A stretch of 57,771 nt of DNA from Polyangiaceae bacterium (GCA_023150915.1 JAKLKA010000032.1:1-57771); one strand, 5' to 3'. Shown: positions 1-8,556, counted from the stretch's first letter. Notes: a model not told the origin generated them from the letters alone. Numbers and translations are program-made.

Positions 1-2
1 TG

Positions 3-56
3 CGTCGCATCGCGTACACGCTGCTCTCGCTGTGGCGCAGCGTGACCTTCCCCGGT
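3..56 (+). other. Possible 3' remnant of a transposase or other upstream ORF at the window edge
   Basis: The first bases read, in frame 3, as LRRIAYTLLSLWRSVT. From memory this resembles the C-terminal part of some DDE transposases, but there is no start and no family stop; the frame simply stays open to about 623, over the next gene. Just after it, 41-60 forms a 7-bp hairpin (CGTGACC / GGTCACG), and CCCCGGTCAC occurs at 50-59 and again at 64-73. This could be a decayed insertion-sequence end or the tail of an unrelated gene. Nothing else was recognised before the first gene at 262. Confidence 0.25.
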
Positions 57-261
57 CACGCCACCCCGGTCACCGCCCCCGATGGCCGCGGCGTGATGCG
101 CCCGTGGCGGCAAGAGACGGGCCTCGCGCCTCGACCCCGGTCCGGTCGCCTCGCGCCTGAGCCGGACGCTGCAGGTCGCCCTGACGAGAACCGATCGGGA
201 GTGCGCCGGGCGGCGAACGCGTGCCGAGACCATGGCGCGCCGTGCTATAAGCGCGGCCGCC

Positions 262-1440
262 ATGGACCTCTCGTTCAGCCCCGAAGAGCTCGCGTTTCGC
301 GACGAAGTGCGCTCCTGGATCAAGAGCGCGCTGCCTCCGCACCTGGCCGCCAAGGCCGAGATGGACGCCGAGTTCACCCACGCCGAGGTGATGGAGTGGC
401 ACAAGATCCTGGCGGGCAAAGGCTGGGCCGCGCCGCACTGGCCGAAGGAAGTGGGCGGCGCCGGCTGGGACGCCGCGCGCCGCTTCTTGTTCAGCGAAGA
501 GCTGGAGCTGGCAGGCACGCCGCGGCTGTCGCCGTTCGGCCTGGCGATGGTCGGCCCGCTCATGATCCAGTTCGGCAACGACGCGCAGAAGAAGCGCTAC
601 CTGCCCAAGATCCTGAGCGGTGAAGAGGTCTGGTGCCAGGGCTACTCCGAGCCGAACGCCGGCAGCGATCTGGCTTCGCTGGCGCTCCGGGCCGAAGACC
701 GTGGCGACCACTTCATCCTGAACGGGCAGAAGACCTGGACGACCTACGCGCAGTACGCGGACTGGATCTTCGTGCTCGCGCGGACCAACGCCGAGGCCAA
801 GAAGAAGCAAGAAGGCATCAGCTTCATCTTGTGCGACATGAAGTCGCCGGGCGTGACCGCCAAACCCTTCTTGACCACCGGTGGGACGCCGGCGTTCTGC
901 GAAACCTGGTTCGAGAACGTGAGGGTTCCGAAAGAGAACCTGGTCGGGGAGCTGAACCAGGGCTGGACCTACGCCAAGGCGCTGCTCGGCCACGAGCGCA
1001 CCCTGGTGGCGGGCATCGGCATCAGCGCCCGGGCGCTGCTGCGGGCCAAGCGCATCGCGCGGGACACCCTGGCCGGCGGTCGGCCGCTGCTCGACGATCC
1101 GGTGATCCGCACGCGCATCGCCACGCTGGAAGTCCGCCTCGATGCGCTGCGCATGGCGAACTACCGCGCGCTGGCCGGGGCCAAGCTCGGGCACGCCCCG
1201 GGGCCCGAGTCCAGCATCTTGAAGCTCCGCGGCACCGAGATCCAACAGGGCTGCATGGACCTGCTCATGTTCCTGATGGGCGACAATTCGCTGTCGTGGT
1301 TCAACGAGCCCGGCGTCGTCCCCCCGCGCGAGCAGTGGGTCGCGCCGGGGTTCAACTACCTGCGCGCCGCCACCATCTATGCCGGCTCGAACGAGATTCA
1401 GAAGAACATCATCGCCAAGATGATCCTGGGGCTGCCATGA
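262..1440 (+). CDS. Acyl-CoA dehydrogenase (catalytic-type subunit)
   Basis: FAD-dependent acyl-CoA dehydrogenase of 392 residues, the usual family length, that would oxidise an acyl-CoA to the enoyl-CoA. The N-terminal helical domain starts MDLSFSPEELAFRDEV, the middle beta domain carries QGYSEPNAGSDLASL, and the C-terminal helical domain ends with YAGSNEIQ near residue 373. A glutamate at residue 245 (GHERTLVAG) sits where isovaleryl-CoA-type dehydrogenases carry their catalytic base, while the alternative MCAD-type position near 373 is Ala. The ATG at 262 was chosen over the in-frame ATG at 232 because homology begins there. The stop overlaps the start of the next dehydrogenase by ATGA, so the two are probably translated together and may form a heteromer. 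Confidence 0.93.
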   Translation: MDLSFSPEELAFRDEVRSWIKSALPPHLAAKAEMDAEFTHAEVMEWHKILAGKGWAAPHWPKEVGGAGWDAARRFLFSEELELAGTPRLSPFGLAMVGPLMIQFGNDAQKKRYLPKILSGEEVWCQGYSEPNAGSDLASLALRAEDRGDHFILNGQKTWTTYAQYADWIFVLARTNAEAKKKQEGISFILCDMKSPGVTAKPFLTTGGTPAFCETWFENVRVPKENLVGELNQGWTYAKALLGHERTLVAGIGISARALLRAKRIARDTLAGGRPLLDDPVIRTRIATLEVRLDALRMANYRALAGAKLGHAPGPESSILKLRGTEIQQGCMDLLMFLMGDNSLSWFNEPGVVPPREQWVAPGFNYLRAATIYAGSNEIQKNIIAKMILGLP

Positions 1441-2585
1441 ACTTCGACCTCACCGAAGACCAAACCCTGCTCGTCGACACCGTCCGCGACTTCGTGAAGA
1501 AGGAATCGCCGGTCGAGCGCATGCGCAAGCTGCGCGACACCGAGCTCGGCTGGGACCGGGCCGTGTGGAAGAAGATGGGCGAGCTCGGTTGGCTGGGCGT
1601 GATGTTCCCCGAGGCCGTGGGCGGCGCCGGCATGACCTTCGTCGAGGCGGGCCTGATCGTGCAAGAGCTGGGCACCACCCTCGTGCCCGAGCCGCTCATC
1701 CCGCTGTTCGTGGCCGGCAGCGCCCTGGCCGAGGCGGGCAGCGCCGAGCAGCAGCAGCGCTTCCTGGCGCCGGCCCTCGCCGGTGAGCAGAGCCTGGCCT
1801 TCGCCTTCTTGGAAGAGCAGAGCCGCCACGATCCGCACAGCGTGCGGACCCATGCCCATCCGGCCGGCGCGGGCTATCGCCTGCGCGGCAAGAAGCGCTG
1901 GGTGCTGAACGGCCACGCCGCCGACCAGATCGTGGTCTCGGCCCGCAGCGACGGCGGCGAGGCCAGCGCCGACGGCCTGTCGCTGTTCGTGATCGATCGC
2001 AGCCTGCCCGGCGTGCGTGTCCAGCCGGTCAGCACCATGGACGGCCAAAAGGCCGCCATGATCGAGCTCGCGGACGTCGAGGTCGGGGCAGATCGGGTGC
2101 TCGGCGGCGTGGGCAAGGCCGGGCCACTGCTCGCGGCGCTGATGGATCTGGGCGCCGCCGCCACCGTGTGCGAGGCCAGCGGCATCTTGCAGACCGTGCT
2201 GTGGATGACGCGCAACTACCTGATGGAGCGCAAGCAGTTCAACGTGCCGATTGGCAGCTTTCAGGCCTTGCAGCACCGCACGGTGGACATGTTCGTCGAG
2301 GCCGAGCTGACCAAGAGCGTGGCCATGCTGGCCATGATCAAGGCCCAAGATCCCGATCCGAACGAGCGACAGCGCGCGATCAGCGCCGCCAAGGCCAGCG
2401 TGATCGAGAGCGGCGCGTTCGTCACGCGGCAGGGCATCCAGCTGCACGGCGGCATCGGCGTCACCGACGAGCACGACGTGGGGCTGTACTTCAAGCGGAT
2501 GCACATCCTCGCGACGCTGTTCGGCGACGACGCCTTCCACCTCGCGCGTTACGCATCACTGCCGAGCTTCAGCGCAAACCTCTGA
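1437..2585 (+). CDS. Acyl-CoA dehydrogenase (partner subunit, probably lacks the catalytic Glu)
   Basis: Second acyl-CoA dehydrogenase, 382 residues, starting inside the stop of the first (ATGA overlap). It begins MNFDLTEDQTLLVDTVRDF and keeps the C-terminal signature QLHGGIGVTDEHDVG at about residues 335-349. The helix that carries Glu245 in the upstream protein reads DLGAAATVCEASG here, with no Glu at that point, and no YEGT-type C-terminal Glu is visible. Such asymmetric pairs are known as alpha2beta2 acyl-CoA dehydrogenases in actinobacterial sterol side-chain degradation; assembly here is inferred. The 3' end overlaps the convergent amidotransferase gene by 37 bp. Confidence 0.9.
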   Translation: MNFDLTEDQTLLVDTVRDFVKKESPVERMRKLRDTELGWDRAVWKKMGELGWLGVMFPEAVGGAGMTFVEAGLIVQELGTTLVPEPLIPLFVAGSALAEAGSAEQQQRFLAPALAGEQSLAFAFLEEQSRHDPHSVRTHAHPAGAGYRLRGKKRWVLNGHAADQIVVSARSDGGEASADGLSLFVIDRSLPGVRVQPVSTMDGQKAAMIELADVEVGADRVLGGVGKAGPLLAALMDLGAAATVCEASGILQTVLWMTRNYLMERKQFNVPIGSFQALQHRTVDMFVEAELTKSVAMLAMIKAQDPDPNERQRAISAAKASVIESGAFVTRQGIQLHGGIGVTDEHDVGLYFKRMHILATLFGDDAFHLARYASLPSFSANL

Positions 2586-3262
2586 AGAACGGTGGCCCCC
2601 GCTCGGGCGTCGTCGACCCCGGCCAGCACGGCATCGGGGTCGAGGTTCTCGTCTCGCAAGATGGCCCTGCGCTCTTCCACGTAGGCCCGCATCACGGTGG
2701 CGTCGAACTCGGGGTGCGCCTGCACCCCGAAGGCGTGCTCGCCGAAGCGCACGAAGGCGTGGGGGTCGAGCGGCGTGCGACCAAGCACCTGCGCGCCGGG
2801 TGGCAGCTCGACCACCACGTCACGGTGTGAGGTGTTCACGCGAAACGGACGGCACGAGCAGTCGAGCAGCGGGTCGTCGCCGCTGAGCTGGGCTTCGACG
2901 GTGCCGATCTGACGGCCCCGGGGGTTCGGGGCCACGCGGCCGCCCAGCGCCTGCCCCAGCAGCTGGTGCCCGAAGCAGATGCCGAGCACCGGAGCGCCGG
3001 AGGCGACCCAGGCGGCGAGGCGCGCCTCGGTCTCGAGCATCCACGGCGCCCGCTCGGTCACGCTGGCGCTCGAGCCGGTGACGATCATCGCCGAAAGCGC
3101 CTGGCGCTCGGGCCAGGGGGCCGGGCTCCGAGCGTCCAGCTCGAGCCATGGGCCGGGAAAGGCATCGCCGACCGTCGCACGAATCATGTCCGCGAAGCTG
3201 CCCCGAGCCGACCGCGCCCTGGGAACGGGGTCCCCCGTGACCAAGATGGCAATCGGACGCAT
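2549..3262 (-). CDS. Class I glutamine amidotransferase-like protein
   Basis: Stand-alone class I (triad) glutamine amidotransferase domain of 237 residues, similar to the GMP-synthase glutaminase half. The nucleophile elbow GICFGHQ places Cys at residue 96, and the His and Glu of the triad are in AHPEF (H183, E185). Such proteins hydrolyse glutamine or a gamma-glutamyl substrate, but no synthetase domain is fused or adjacent, so the substrate is unknown. The gene is divergent from the dipeptide-epimerase-like gene with only 28 bp between the start codons, so their promoters must overlap each other or the coding starts. Confidence 0.88.
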   Translation of the reverse strand: MRPIAILVTGDPVPRARSARGSFADMIRATVGDAFPGPWLELDARSPAPWPERQALSAMIVTGSSASVTERAPWMLETEARLAAWVASGAPVLGICFGHQLLGQALGGRVAPNPRGRQIGTVEAQLSGDDPLLDCSCRPFRVNTSHRDVVVELPPGAQVLGRTPLDPHAFVRFGEHAFGVQAHPEFDATVMRAYVEERRAILRDENLDPDAVLAGVDDARAGATVLQRFALKLGSDA

Positions 3263-3290
3263 CGCTGCCCTACTCTAGTCGTCGTCCCGC

Positions 3291-4361
3291 ATGCTCGCCA
3301 TCACCCAGCTCCGTGCCGAGCCGCTCGACGTGGCCCTGACGACGCCCTTCGGCATCGCCGGGGGAACGCAAGCGACGGCCCAGAACGTGCTGGTGCGCGT
3401 GACGCTGGAAGGCGGGGCCTTGGGCTTGGGCGAGGCGGCGCCGTTCCCGGTGGTCAGCGGCGAGACGCAGGACCAGACCCTGGCCACGCTCGACAACCTG
3501 CGCGCGGTGCTGGTGGGGCAGGACGCACGCCGCTGGCGGCGAATCGCCGCCCAGCTGGCCGAAGCCGCGCCCAGCGCCCCCGCAGCGCGCTGCGCCGTGG
3601 AGACGGCCCTGCTCGACGCGCTCTGTCGCCGCGCCGGGCTCTCGCTCTGGACCTTCTTCGGCGGCGCCGAGACCAGCTTGACCACCGATCTCACGCTGGT
3701 CACCGGCACGGTCGACGCGGCCCGCGCTGCCGCCGCCCAGGCCGCGACCGACGGGTTTTCCACACTCAAGGTCAAGATCGGCGGCGGCAGCATCGCCGAC
3801 GACGTGGCTCGCCTCGACGCGGTCCTCGACGCGGCGCCGCGCGCCAGGCTCATTCTGGACGCGAACGCCGCGCTGTCGGCCGACGACGCCCTCGCCGTGC
3901 TCGATGGGCTGGGCGCCCGGCGGACCCGGGTCGCGCTGTTCGAGCAGCCCACCGCAGCCGGCGACCTCGACGGCCTGCGCCGCGTGCGCGAGCAGGGGCG
4001 AGTGCCGGTGGCCGCCGACGAGAGCGCGAAGAACGCCCGCGCCGTGAGCGTGCTGGGGCGCGAGCGCGCCGCCGACGTGATCAACATCAAGCTGATGAAG
4101 TGCGGCATCGCCGAAGCGCTCGACATGGTGGGCGCCGCACGGGCCGCGGGCCTCGGGCTGATGGTGGGGGGCATGGTCGAGACCGAGCTCTGCATGACCA
4201 CGTCGGCCTGCTTCGCCGCCGGGCTCGGCGGCTTCTCGTTCGTCGATCTGGATACTCCGCTCTTCATGGCCAGCCGGCCGCTGGTCGGCGGGTTCGAGCA
4301 GCGGGGCCCGCGGCTGGCGCTTGCCGGCATCGTCGCTGGCCACGGAGTGAGCCACACTTGA
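3291..4361 (+). CDS. Enolase-superfamily enzyme, dipeptide (L-Ala-D/L-Glu) epimerase type
   Basis: 356-residue member of the muconate-lactonising subgroup of the enolase superfamily. Catalytic and metal residues are visible in order: KVK with Lys160 and Lys162, ILDAN (Asp190), LFEQP (Glu218), ADES (Asp243) and the second general base Lys267 in NIKLMK. A DLD motif at 319-321 in the last barrel strand matches the DxD that binds the dipeptide amino group in Ala-Glu epimerases, so peptidoglycan-peptide recycling is the best guess. The exact dipeptide specificity cannot be read from sequence. The ATG at 3291 follows the divergent amidotransferase start by 28 bp. Confidence 0.9.
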   Translation: MLAITQLRAEPLDVALTTPFGIAGGTQATAQNVLVRVTLEGGALGLGEAAPFPVVSGETQDQTLATLDNLRAVLVGQDARRWRRIAAQLAEAAPSAPAARCAVETALLDALCRRAGLSLWTFFGGAETSLTTDLTLVTGTVDAARAAAAQAATDGFSTLKVKIGGGSIADDVARLDAVLDAAPRARLILDANAALSADDALAVLDGLGARRTRVALFEQPTAAGDLDGLRRVREQGRVPVAADESAKNARAVSVLGRERAADVINIKLMKCGIAEALDMVGAARAAGLGLMVGGMVETELCMTTSACFAAGLGGFSFVDLDTPLFMASRPLVGGFEQRGPRLALAGIVAGHGVSHT

Positions 4362-4376
4362 GCTAAGGTCGTAGCG

Positions 4377-5855
4377 TTGCCCTTGCACCCCAAACAGCTG
4401 CTCTTGCCCTTCCCCGGCATGCCCGCCGACGGTGGGCGAGGGCTTGGCATCGCGCGCGCCGATCGGGTGTCGGTGAACCGCAATCTGCGGCTCTCCGGCA
4501 TCGAGTGGATCGGCTTCGACATGGACTACACGCTGGCCATCTACAACCAAGAGCAGATGGACGCGATCAGCATCGATCTGACCGCCGAGCGCATGGTCCG
4601 CCGGGGGTACCCCGCTTACTTGAAGCACTTGAGCTACGACGCGCGCTTCCCGATCCGCGGGCTCTTGGTCGACAAGAAGCTCGGGCACGTGCTGAAGATG
4701 GACCGCCACAAGGGCGTCTTGAAGGGCTATCACGGGCTGCGCCTGCTCGCGCAAGAAGAGCTGGACGAGCTCTATCACCACAAGCGCATCCGGCCGCACA
4801 CGCCGCGCTATCACTGGATCGACACGCTCTTCGCCCTGTCGGAGGTCACGGCCTATTCCGCCATCGTGGACGTGCTCGAGCGTCGCGGCGAGCACGTCGA
4901 CTACGCCAGCGTGTTCACCGACGTGCGCACATCGATCGACGAGGCCCACCGCGACGGTTCGGTGTACGCCCACGTGACCGCCGACTTCCCACGCTACATC
5001 GAGCGCGACCTCGACCTGGCGCGCACGTTGCACAAGGTCCGGTCGGCGGGGAAGAAGCTCTTCCTGCTCACCAACTCGCCCACCAGCTACACCGACCAGG
5101 TGATGAAGTACCTGCTGGGTGGCGCGCTGGCCGAGTACCCGAGCTGGCAGCACTACTTCGACATCGTGATCTGCGCCGCGCAGAAGCCCAACTGGTTCAT
5201 GGAAGGCAAACCGTTCCTGGAGCGCGAAGGCGACGGCACGCGCCCCGCCAAGGGCTGGCTCGAACGCGGGCGCATCTACGAGAACGGCAATCTCGCCGAC
5301 TTCGAGCGGCTGGTGAACGTCCGGGGGTCGAGCGTGCTCTATGTGGGCGACCACATCTACGGCGACATCTTGCGCTCCAAGAAAGAGACGTCGTGGCGCA
5401 CCGCCATGATCATCCAAGAGCTGGATGCCGAAATCGCCGCCCTCGAGACCTGCTCGGCCGAGCTGTCGCGGATCCGCGACCTGTACGACCAGCGCGAGAA
5501 GATCGAGGACGAGCTGCGCTTCTTCCAGACGCAGTTCAAAGAGCTGGGAAAGGCGGGCAACGGCGACGGGGTGGACCGGGTGGCGGACAAGGCCCGGGTG
5601 AAGCGCGCCATCGACCGGCTGCGAGCCGAGCTGCGTCGCATCGAGCACGAGCACACCGTGCTCCACGAGCGGGTCGACCGAACCTTCCACCCCTACTGGG
5701 GCTCGCTCTTGAAAGAAGAGAACGAGATGAGCGGCTTCGGCCTGCAAGTGGCCACCTATGCCGACATCTACATGCGCCGGGTCTCGAACCTGCTCGCCTA
5801 TTCCCCCCAGCAGTTCTTCCGTTCACCCCACGATCTGATGCCGCACGAGCTGTGA
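4377..5855 (+). CDS. HAD-IG family 5'-nucleotidase
   Basis: 492-residue HAD superfamily protein of the cytosolic purine 5'-nucleotidase (HAD-IG) type, expected to dephosphorylate nucleoside monophosphates. The nucleophile motif GFDMDYTLA places the two aspartates at 48 and 50; LLTNSPTSYT is the motif II region; VGDHIYGDI supplies the late acidic motif. A charged, probably coiled helical region (about 350-430) follows, as in other family members. The start is uncertain: TTG at 4377 is used, but an in-frame ATG lies at 4419 and conservation starts only near residue 28. It follows the epimerase gene by 15 bp, so they may be co-transcribed. Confidence 0.88.
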   Translation: MPLHPKQLLLPFPGMPADGGRGLGIARADRVSVNRNLRLSGIEWIGFDMDYTLAIYNQEQMDAISIDLTAERMVRRGYPAYLKHLSYDARFPIRGLLVDKKLGHVLKMDRHKGVLKGYHGLRLLAQEELDELYHHKRIRPHTPRYHWIDTLFALSEVTAYSAIVDVLERRGEHVDYASVFTDVRTSIDEAHRDGSVYAHVTADFPRYIERDLDLARTLHKVRSAGKKLFLLTNSPTSYTDQVMKYLLGGALAEYPSWQHYFDIVICAAQKPNWFMEGKPFLEREGDGTRPAKGWLERGRIYENGNLADFERLVNVRGSSVLYVGDHIYGDILRSKKETSWRTAMIIQELDAEIAALETCSAELSRIRDLYDQREKIEDELRFFQTQFKELGKAGNGDGVDRVADKARVKRAIDRLRAELRRIEHEHTVLHERVDRTFHPYWGSLLKEENEMSGFGLQVATYADIYMRRVSNLLAYSPQQFFRSPHDLMPHEL

Positions 5856-5982
5856 CGCCCCCGCGCCCGCGCGATCTGGCATCAAAACTGCCGTTTTCAC
5901 CTTTGGCTATGGCCCGAGCGGCGATCAGCACTAAAGATAGCGCCTGCTTCGCGCGTACAGCGCGCGTCCGAGGACAACCGTT

Positions 5983-6696
5983 ATGAATCTCGTATCGTGG
6001 CTCCAGCGGCTGATGACCAACTTCGGAGCGGGTTGGGTCATGTGGCTCCTGATCGTCCTGAGTGTGCTCTCCGTCGCCGTGATGCTCGAACGCGCGTGGT
6101 TCTACTGGTCGCTGCGCGACGATCTGGCCAAGCTCGCCCACGACCTGCGGGACCGGCTCAGGGCGAACGACGTCGACGGCGCCCGCAAGCGCATGGAATC
6201 GTCGCCCAGCGCCGAGGCCGCCGTGGTCACCGCCGGGCTCTTGGAAGCCGATCGGGGCAGCAAGGCCGCCGAGCAGGCCATGCAGGGCGCGCAGGCGCTG
6301 CAGCGCATCAAGCTCGAGCGACGCCTGGCCTTCCTGGGCACCTTGGGCAACAACGCGCCGTTCATCGGGCTGTTCGGCACGGTGATCGGCGTGGTTCAGG
6401 CCTTCGAGGCGCTGAGCCGCCAGAACCAGACGGCGCAGACCACCGGTGCCATGGCCCCGCAAGAGGTGATGTTCGCCATCGCCGAGGCGCTGGTGGCAAC
6501 GGCCGTGGGCCTCGCGGTCGCGATCCCCGCGGTGGTCATGTACAACGTGTTCCAGCGCCAGGCGAAGGCCATCTTGGCCAACACCGACGCGCTGACTCGC
6601 GTCTTGCTCTCTCACCTCGCCGCGGTCGAGTCGGGCAACGCCCCGGCCGTGTCGGGCGCTGGCTCGCGCAAGGGCGACCCCGAGGAAGAGGAGTGA
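5983..6696 (+). CDS. MotA/TolQ/ExbB family proton channel
   Basis: 237-residue inner-membrane channel subunit with the three-helix TolQ/ExbB layout: one helix near residues 17-37, a long cytoplasmic loop, then two helices around 112-140 and 165-190. The conserved segment LGTLGNNAPFIGLFGTVIGV starts the second helix. It would conduct protons to energise the TonB/TolA-like partner encoded two genes downstream. AGGAC lies 6 bp before the ATG. The next gene starts 3 bp after the stop with GAGGAAGAGGAG as its ribosome binding site, so this is the first gene of a three-gene operon. Confidence 0.93.
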   Translation: MNLVSWLQRLMTNFGAGWVMWLLIVLSVLSVAVMLERAWFYWSLRDDLAKLAHDLRDRLRANDVDGARKRMESSPSAEAAVVTAGLLEADRGSKAAEQAMQGAQALQRIKLERRLAFLGTLGNNAPFIGLFGTVIGVVQAFEALSRQNQTAQTTGAMAPQEVMFAIAEALVATAVGLAVAIPAVVMYNVFQRQAKAILANTDALTRVLLSHLAAVESGNAPAVSGAGSRKGDPEEEE

Positions 6697-6699
6697 GGC

Positions 6700-7143
6700 A
6701 TGGCGGCCAGCGGCGGTGAGGACGACGACGGACTGATCAGCGGCATCAACGTGACGCCGCTGGTGGACGTCACGCTGGTCTTGCTGATCATCTTCATGGT
6801 CACGGCGAAGATCATCGTCTCTCAGGGCATGCCGATGGATCTGCCGAAGGCGGCCAGCGGAGAAGACATTCAGACCGTGTTCAGCGTCGAGCTGGCGGCC
6901 GACGGCAAGACGGTGGTCGACTCGAAGGGCGTGGGCAGCGACGACGACATCTCGAAGCTGGCCAAGGACGCCAAGGCCAAGAACAAGGACCTTCGTGCGG
7001 TGATCCGCGCCGACAAGAAAGTGGAGCACGGTCGAGTGATCCACGTGCTCGACTTGCTGAAGCGCGCCGGCGTGGCCAAGATTGCCTTCGCAGTGACGCC
7101 GTCCGGTGAGGGGGTTCCGGTCGACACGACCAAGCCGAAGTGA
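6700..7143 (+). CDS. ExbD/TolR family biopolymer transport protein
   Basis: 147-residue ExbD/TolR protein: a short cytoplasmic start, a single transmembrane helix (about 21-40) and a periplasmic domain. The helix contains the family aspartate at residue 23 (TPLVDVTLVLLIIF), which takes part in proton translocation in characterised ExbD/TolR proteins. It would form the motor with the channel subunit just upstream and pass energy to the TonB-like protein starting 3 bp downstream. TolR and ExbD roles cannot be separated from sequence alone; there is no TolB or Pal gene in the cluster. Confidence 0.92.
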   Translation: MAASGGEDDDGLISGINVTPLVDVTLVLLIIFMVTAKIIVSQGMPMDLPKAASGEDIQTVFSVELAADGKTVVDSKGVGSDDDISKLAKDAKAKNKDLRAVIRADKKVEHGRVIHVLDLLKRAGVAKIAFAVTPSGEGVPVDTTKPK

Positions 7144-7145
7144 CC

Positions 7146-8036
7146 ATGACCGCCCTCGCCGAACCTGGCTCCCCGGTGTACGCGGACCGCGATCGCGACC
7201 CGCTCGGCCCGGTGCTGGCGCTGGGGGAAAGCGGCTTGCCCATGGGGGTCGCCCTGGGCCTGATCGGCGCCCTGCTGGTCCACGGCTTGGCCGCTTACAA
7301 GATGGCGTCGACGCTGTTCGAGGTCGCCACCTTCGCCCAGAACGTCCGCATGCTGGTGCTCGAGCGGCAGCAGGCGTCCATCGACATCGACGTCGCGAAA
7401 GAGCCCGAGCCGCCCGCCCCCCCGCTGCCCGCCGAGCCCGAAAAAGAGGCAGAGGTCGAGAAGCTGCCCGAGGCCAAACCCGAGGCCGCCCCGGATCAGA
7501 AGGCCGGCGAACCGCCGCCCGCAGCCGCCGAGGCCGGCAAGGTCCTCACCCAAGAGCCGGATCCGAACGAGCCCGTCGACATGACCGGCGAGGGCTTCGT
7601 GAGCGGGACCAGCGACCGCTTCGCCGGGGGCACCACCGCGGCCGCGGGCACGTCGAAGACCGCGGTGAAGGACCCGCGTGCAAAACCCGGCGGGGCCCCG
7701 GGCGGCAAGGGCGACAAGCCGGGTGCCGCGCCGCCACCCGCTGCGCCCGCCAAAGACGGCTCGCGCCCGGCCTCGCCCACCAGCCGCAGCTGGAACTGCG
7801 GCTTCCCTCCCGAGGCCGACTTCGAGCAGATCGACTACGCCACGGTGATGATCAGCGTGACGGTGGGCACGGACGGCCGAGCCAAGAGCGTGACCGTGCT
7901 CTCGGACCCGGGACACGGGTTCGGGCGTCTGGCGAAGAGCTGCGCGATGCGCATGCAGTACAACGTGGGCGTGGACAAAGACGGCCAGCCCCTGGTCAAG
8001 ACCACGAGCCCGTTCCCGGTGCGCTTCACCCGCTGA
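7146..8036 (+). CDS. TonB/TolA-like energy transducer
   Basis: 296-residue protein with the architecture of TonB: a cytoplasmic N-terminus of about 30 residues, one membrane helix (MGVALGLIGALLVHGLAAYK), a long Pro/Glu/Lys-rich periplasmic spacer, an Ala/Gly/Pro-rich linker, and a C-terminal TonB-type domain (YATVMISVTVGTDGRAKSV, ending FPVRFTR). It would transmit the energy of the upstream proton channel to outer-membrane receptors or to envelope constriction. The ATG at 7146 follows the ExbD stop by 2 bp; a GTG at 7140 overlapping that stop is an alternative. No TonB-dependent receptor is encoded nearby. Confidence 0.82.
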   Translation: MTALAEPGSPVYADRDRDPLGPVLALGESGLPMGVALGLIGALLVHGLAAYKMASTLFEVATFAQNVRMLVLERQQASIDIDVAKEPEPPAPPLPAEPEKEAEVEKLPEAKPEAAPDQKAGEPPPAAAEAGKVLTQEPDPNEPVDMTGEGFVSGTSDRFAGGTTAAAGTSKTAVKDPRAKPGGAPGGKGDKPGAAPPPAAPAKDGSRPASPTSRSWNCGFPPEADFEQIDYATVMISVTVGTDGRAKSVTVLSDPGHGFGRLAKSCAMRMQYNVGVDKDGQPLVKTTSPFPVRFTR

Positions 8037-8088
8037 CGCCGCACGAGAGTCGCCCGCCCAGCGACCTTTGCGCTAGAGTCCGGGACCG

Positions 8089-8556
8089 GTGAGCGAGGAC
8101 CGCGTCGAGCAACTGCGCAAAGTGGCGCTTTTTGCGGGCCTCAAGCCCCAGGCCCTGGAGCTGATCGCCAAGGTCGCCACCGAAGAGCGCCACACCACCG
8201 GGACCAAGATCTTTCAGCACGGCGACGCCGGGGACAAGCTGTACCTGATCCTCGAGGGCAAGGTGCGGATCAGCCGCGAGGTCCCGGGGATGGGCGAAGA
8301 AGCGCTCGCCGTCCTGGGGCCCGGAGAGGTCTTCGGCGAGATGGCCCTGCTCGACGAGTCCCCCCGCTCGGCCGACGCCCGCGTCCACGAGCGCTGTCGC
8401 CTGCTCGCGATCGCGAAAGACGGCTTCGATGACCTGCTCTTCCTGCACAAGGACCTGGCCTACGAGGTCCTCTGGAGCGTGGTGCGGATGCTGGTCGGCC
8501 GGCTGCGTGAGACGACCGACAAGCTCACCTTCCTCTCGGTCAGCGGGAAGTTCTGA
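8089..8556 (+). CDS. Cyclic nucleotide-binding domain protein without output domain
   Basis: 155-residue protein that is almost entirely a CRP/PKA-type cyclic nucleotide-binding domain. The phosphate-binding cassette GEVFGEMALLDESPRSADA is well preserved, including the Arg that contacts the cyclic phosphate. No helix-turn-helix follows as in CRP/FNR regulators; the protein ends after a short helical tail. It may act as a ligand-sensing partner of another protein. GTG is the start. It lies 52 bp after the TonB-like gene and about 190 bp before lexA, so membership of either transcription unit is uncertain. Confidence 0.85.
   Translation: MSEDRVEQLRKVALFAGLKPQALELIAKVATEERHTTGTKIFQHGDAGDKLYLILEGKVRISREVPGMGEEALAVLGPGEVFGEMALLDESPRSADARVHERCRLLAIAKDGFDDLLFLHKDLAYEVLWSVVRMLVGRLRETTDKLTFLSVSGKF

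Noticed and set aside
633-2585. Long open frame covering both acyl-CoA dehydrogenases with a 270-residue extension.
   Set aside because: The extension is an out-of-frame reading of the first enzyme; only the part from 1437 is real.
3270-5747. An 825-codon minus-strand open frame.
   Set aside because: It is antisense to the epimerase-like and nucleotidase genes and has the low-complexity composition of a GC-skew shadow frame.
5884-5897. AAAAC-TGCC-GTTTT before the proton-channel gene considered as a terminator.
   Set aside because: The stem is only 5 bp, AT-rich and has no following T-run beyond its own arm.
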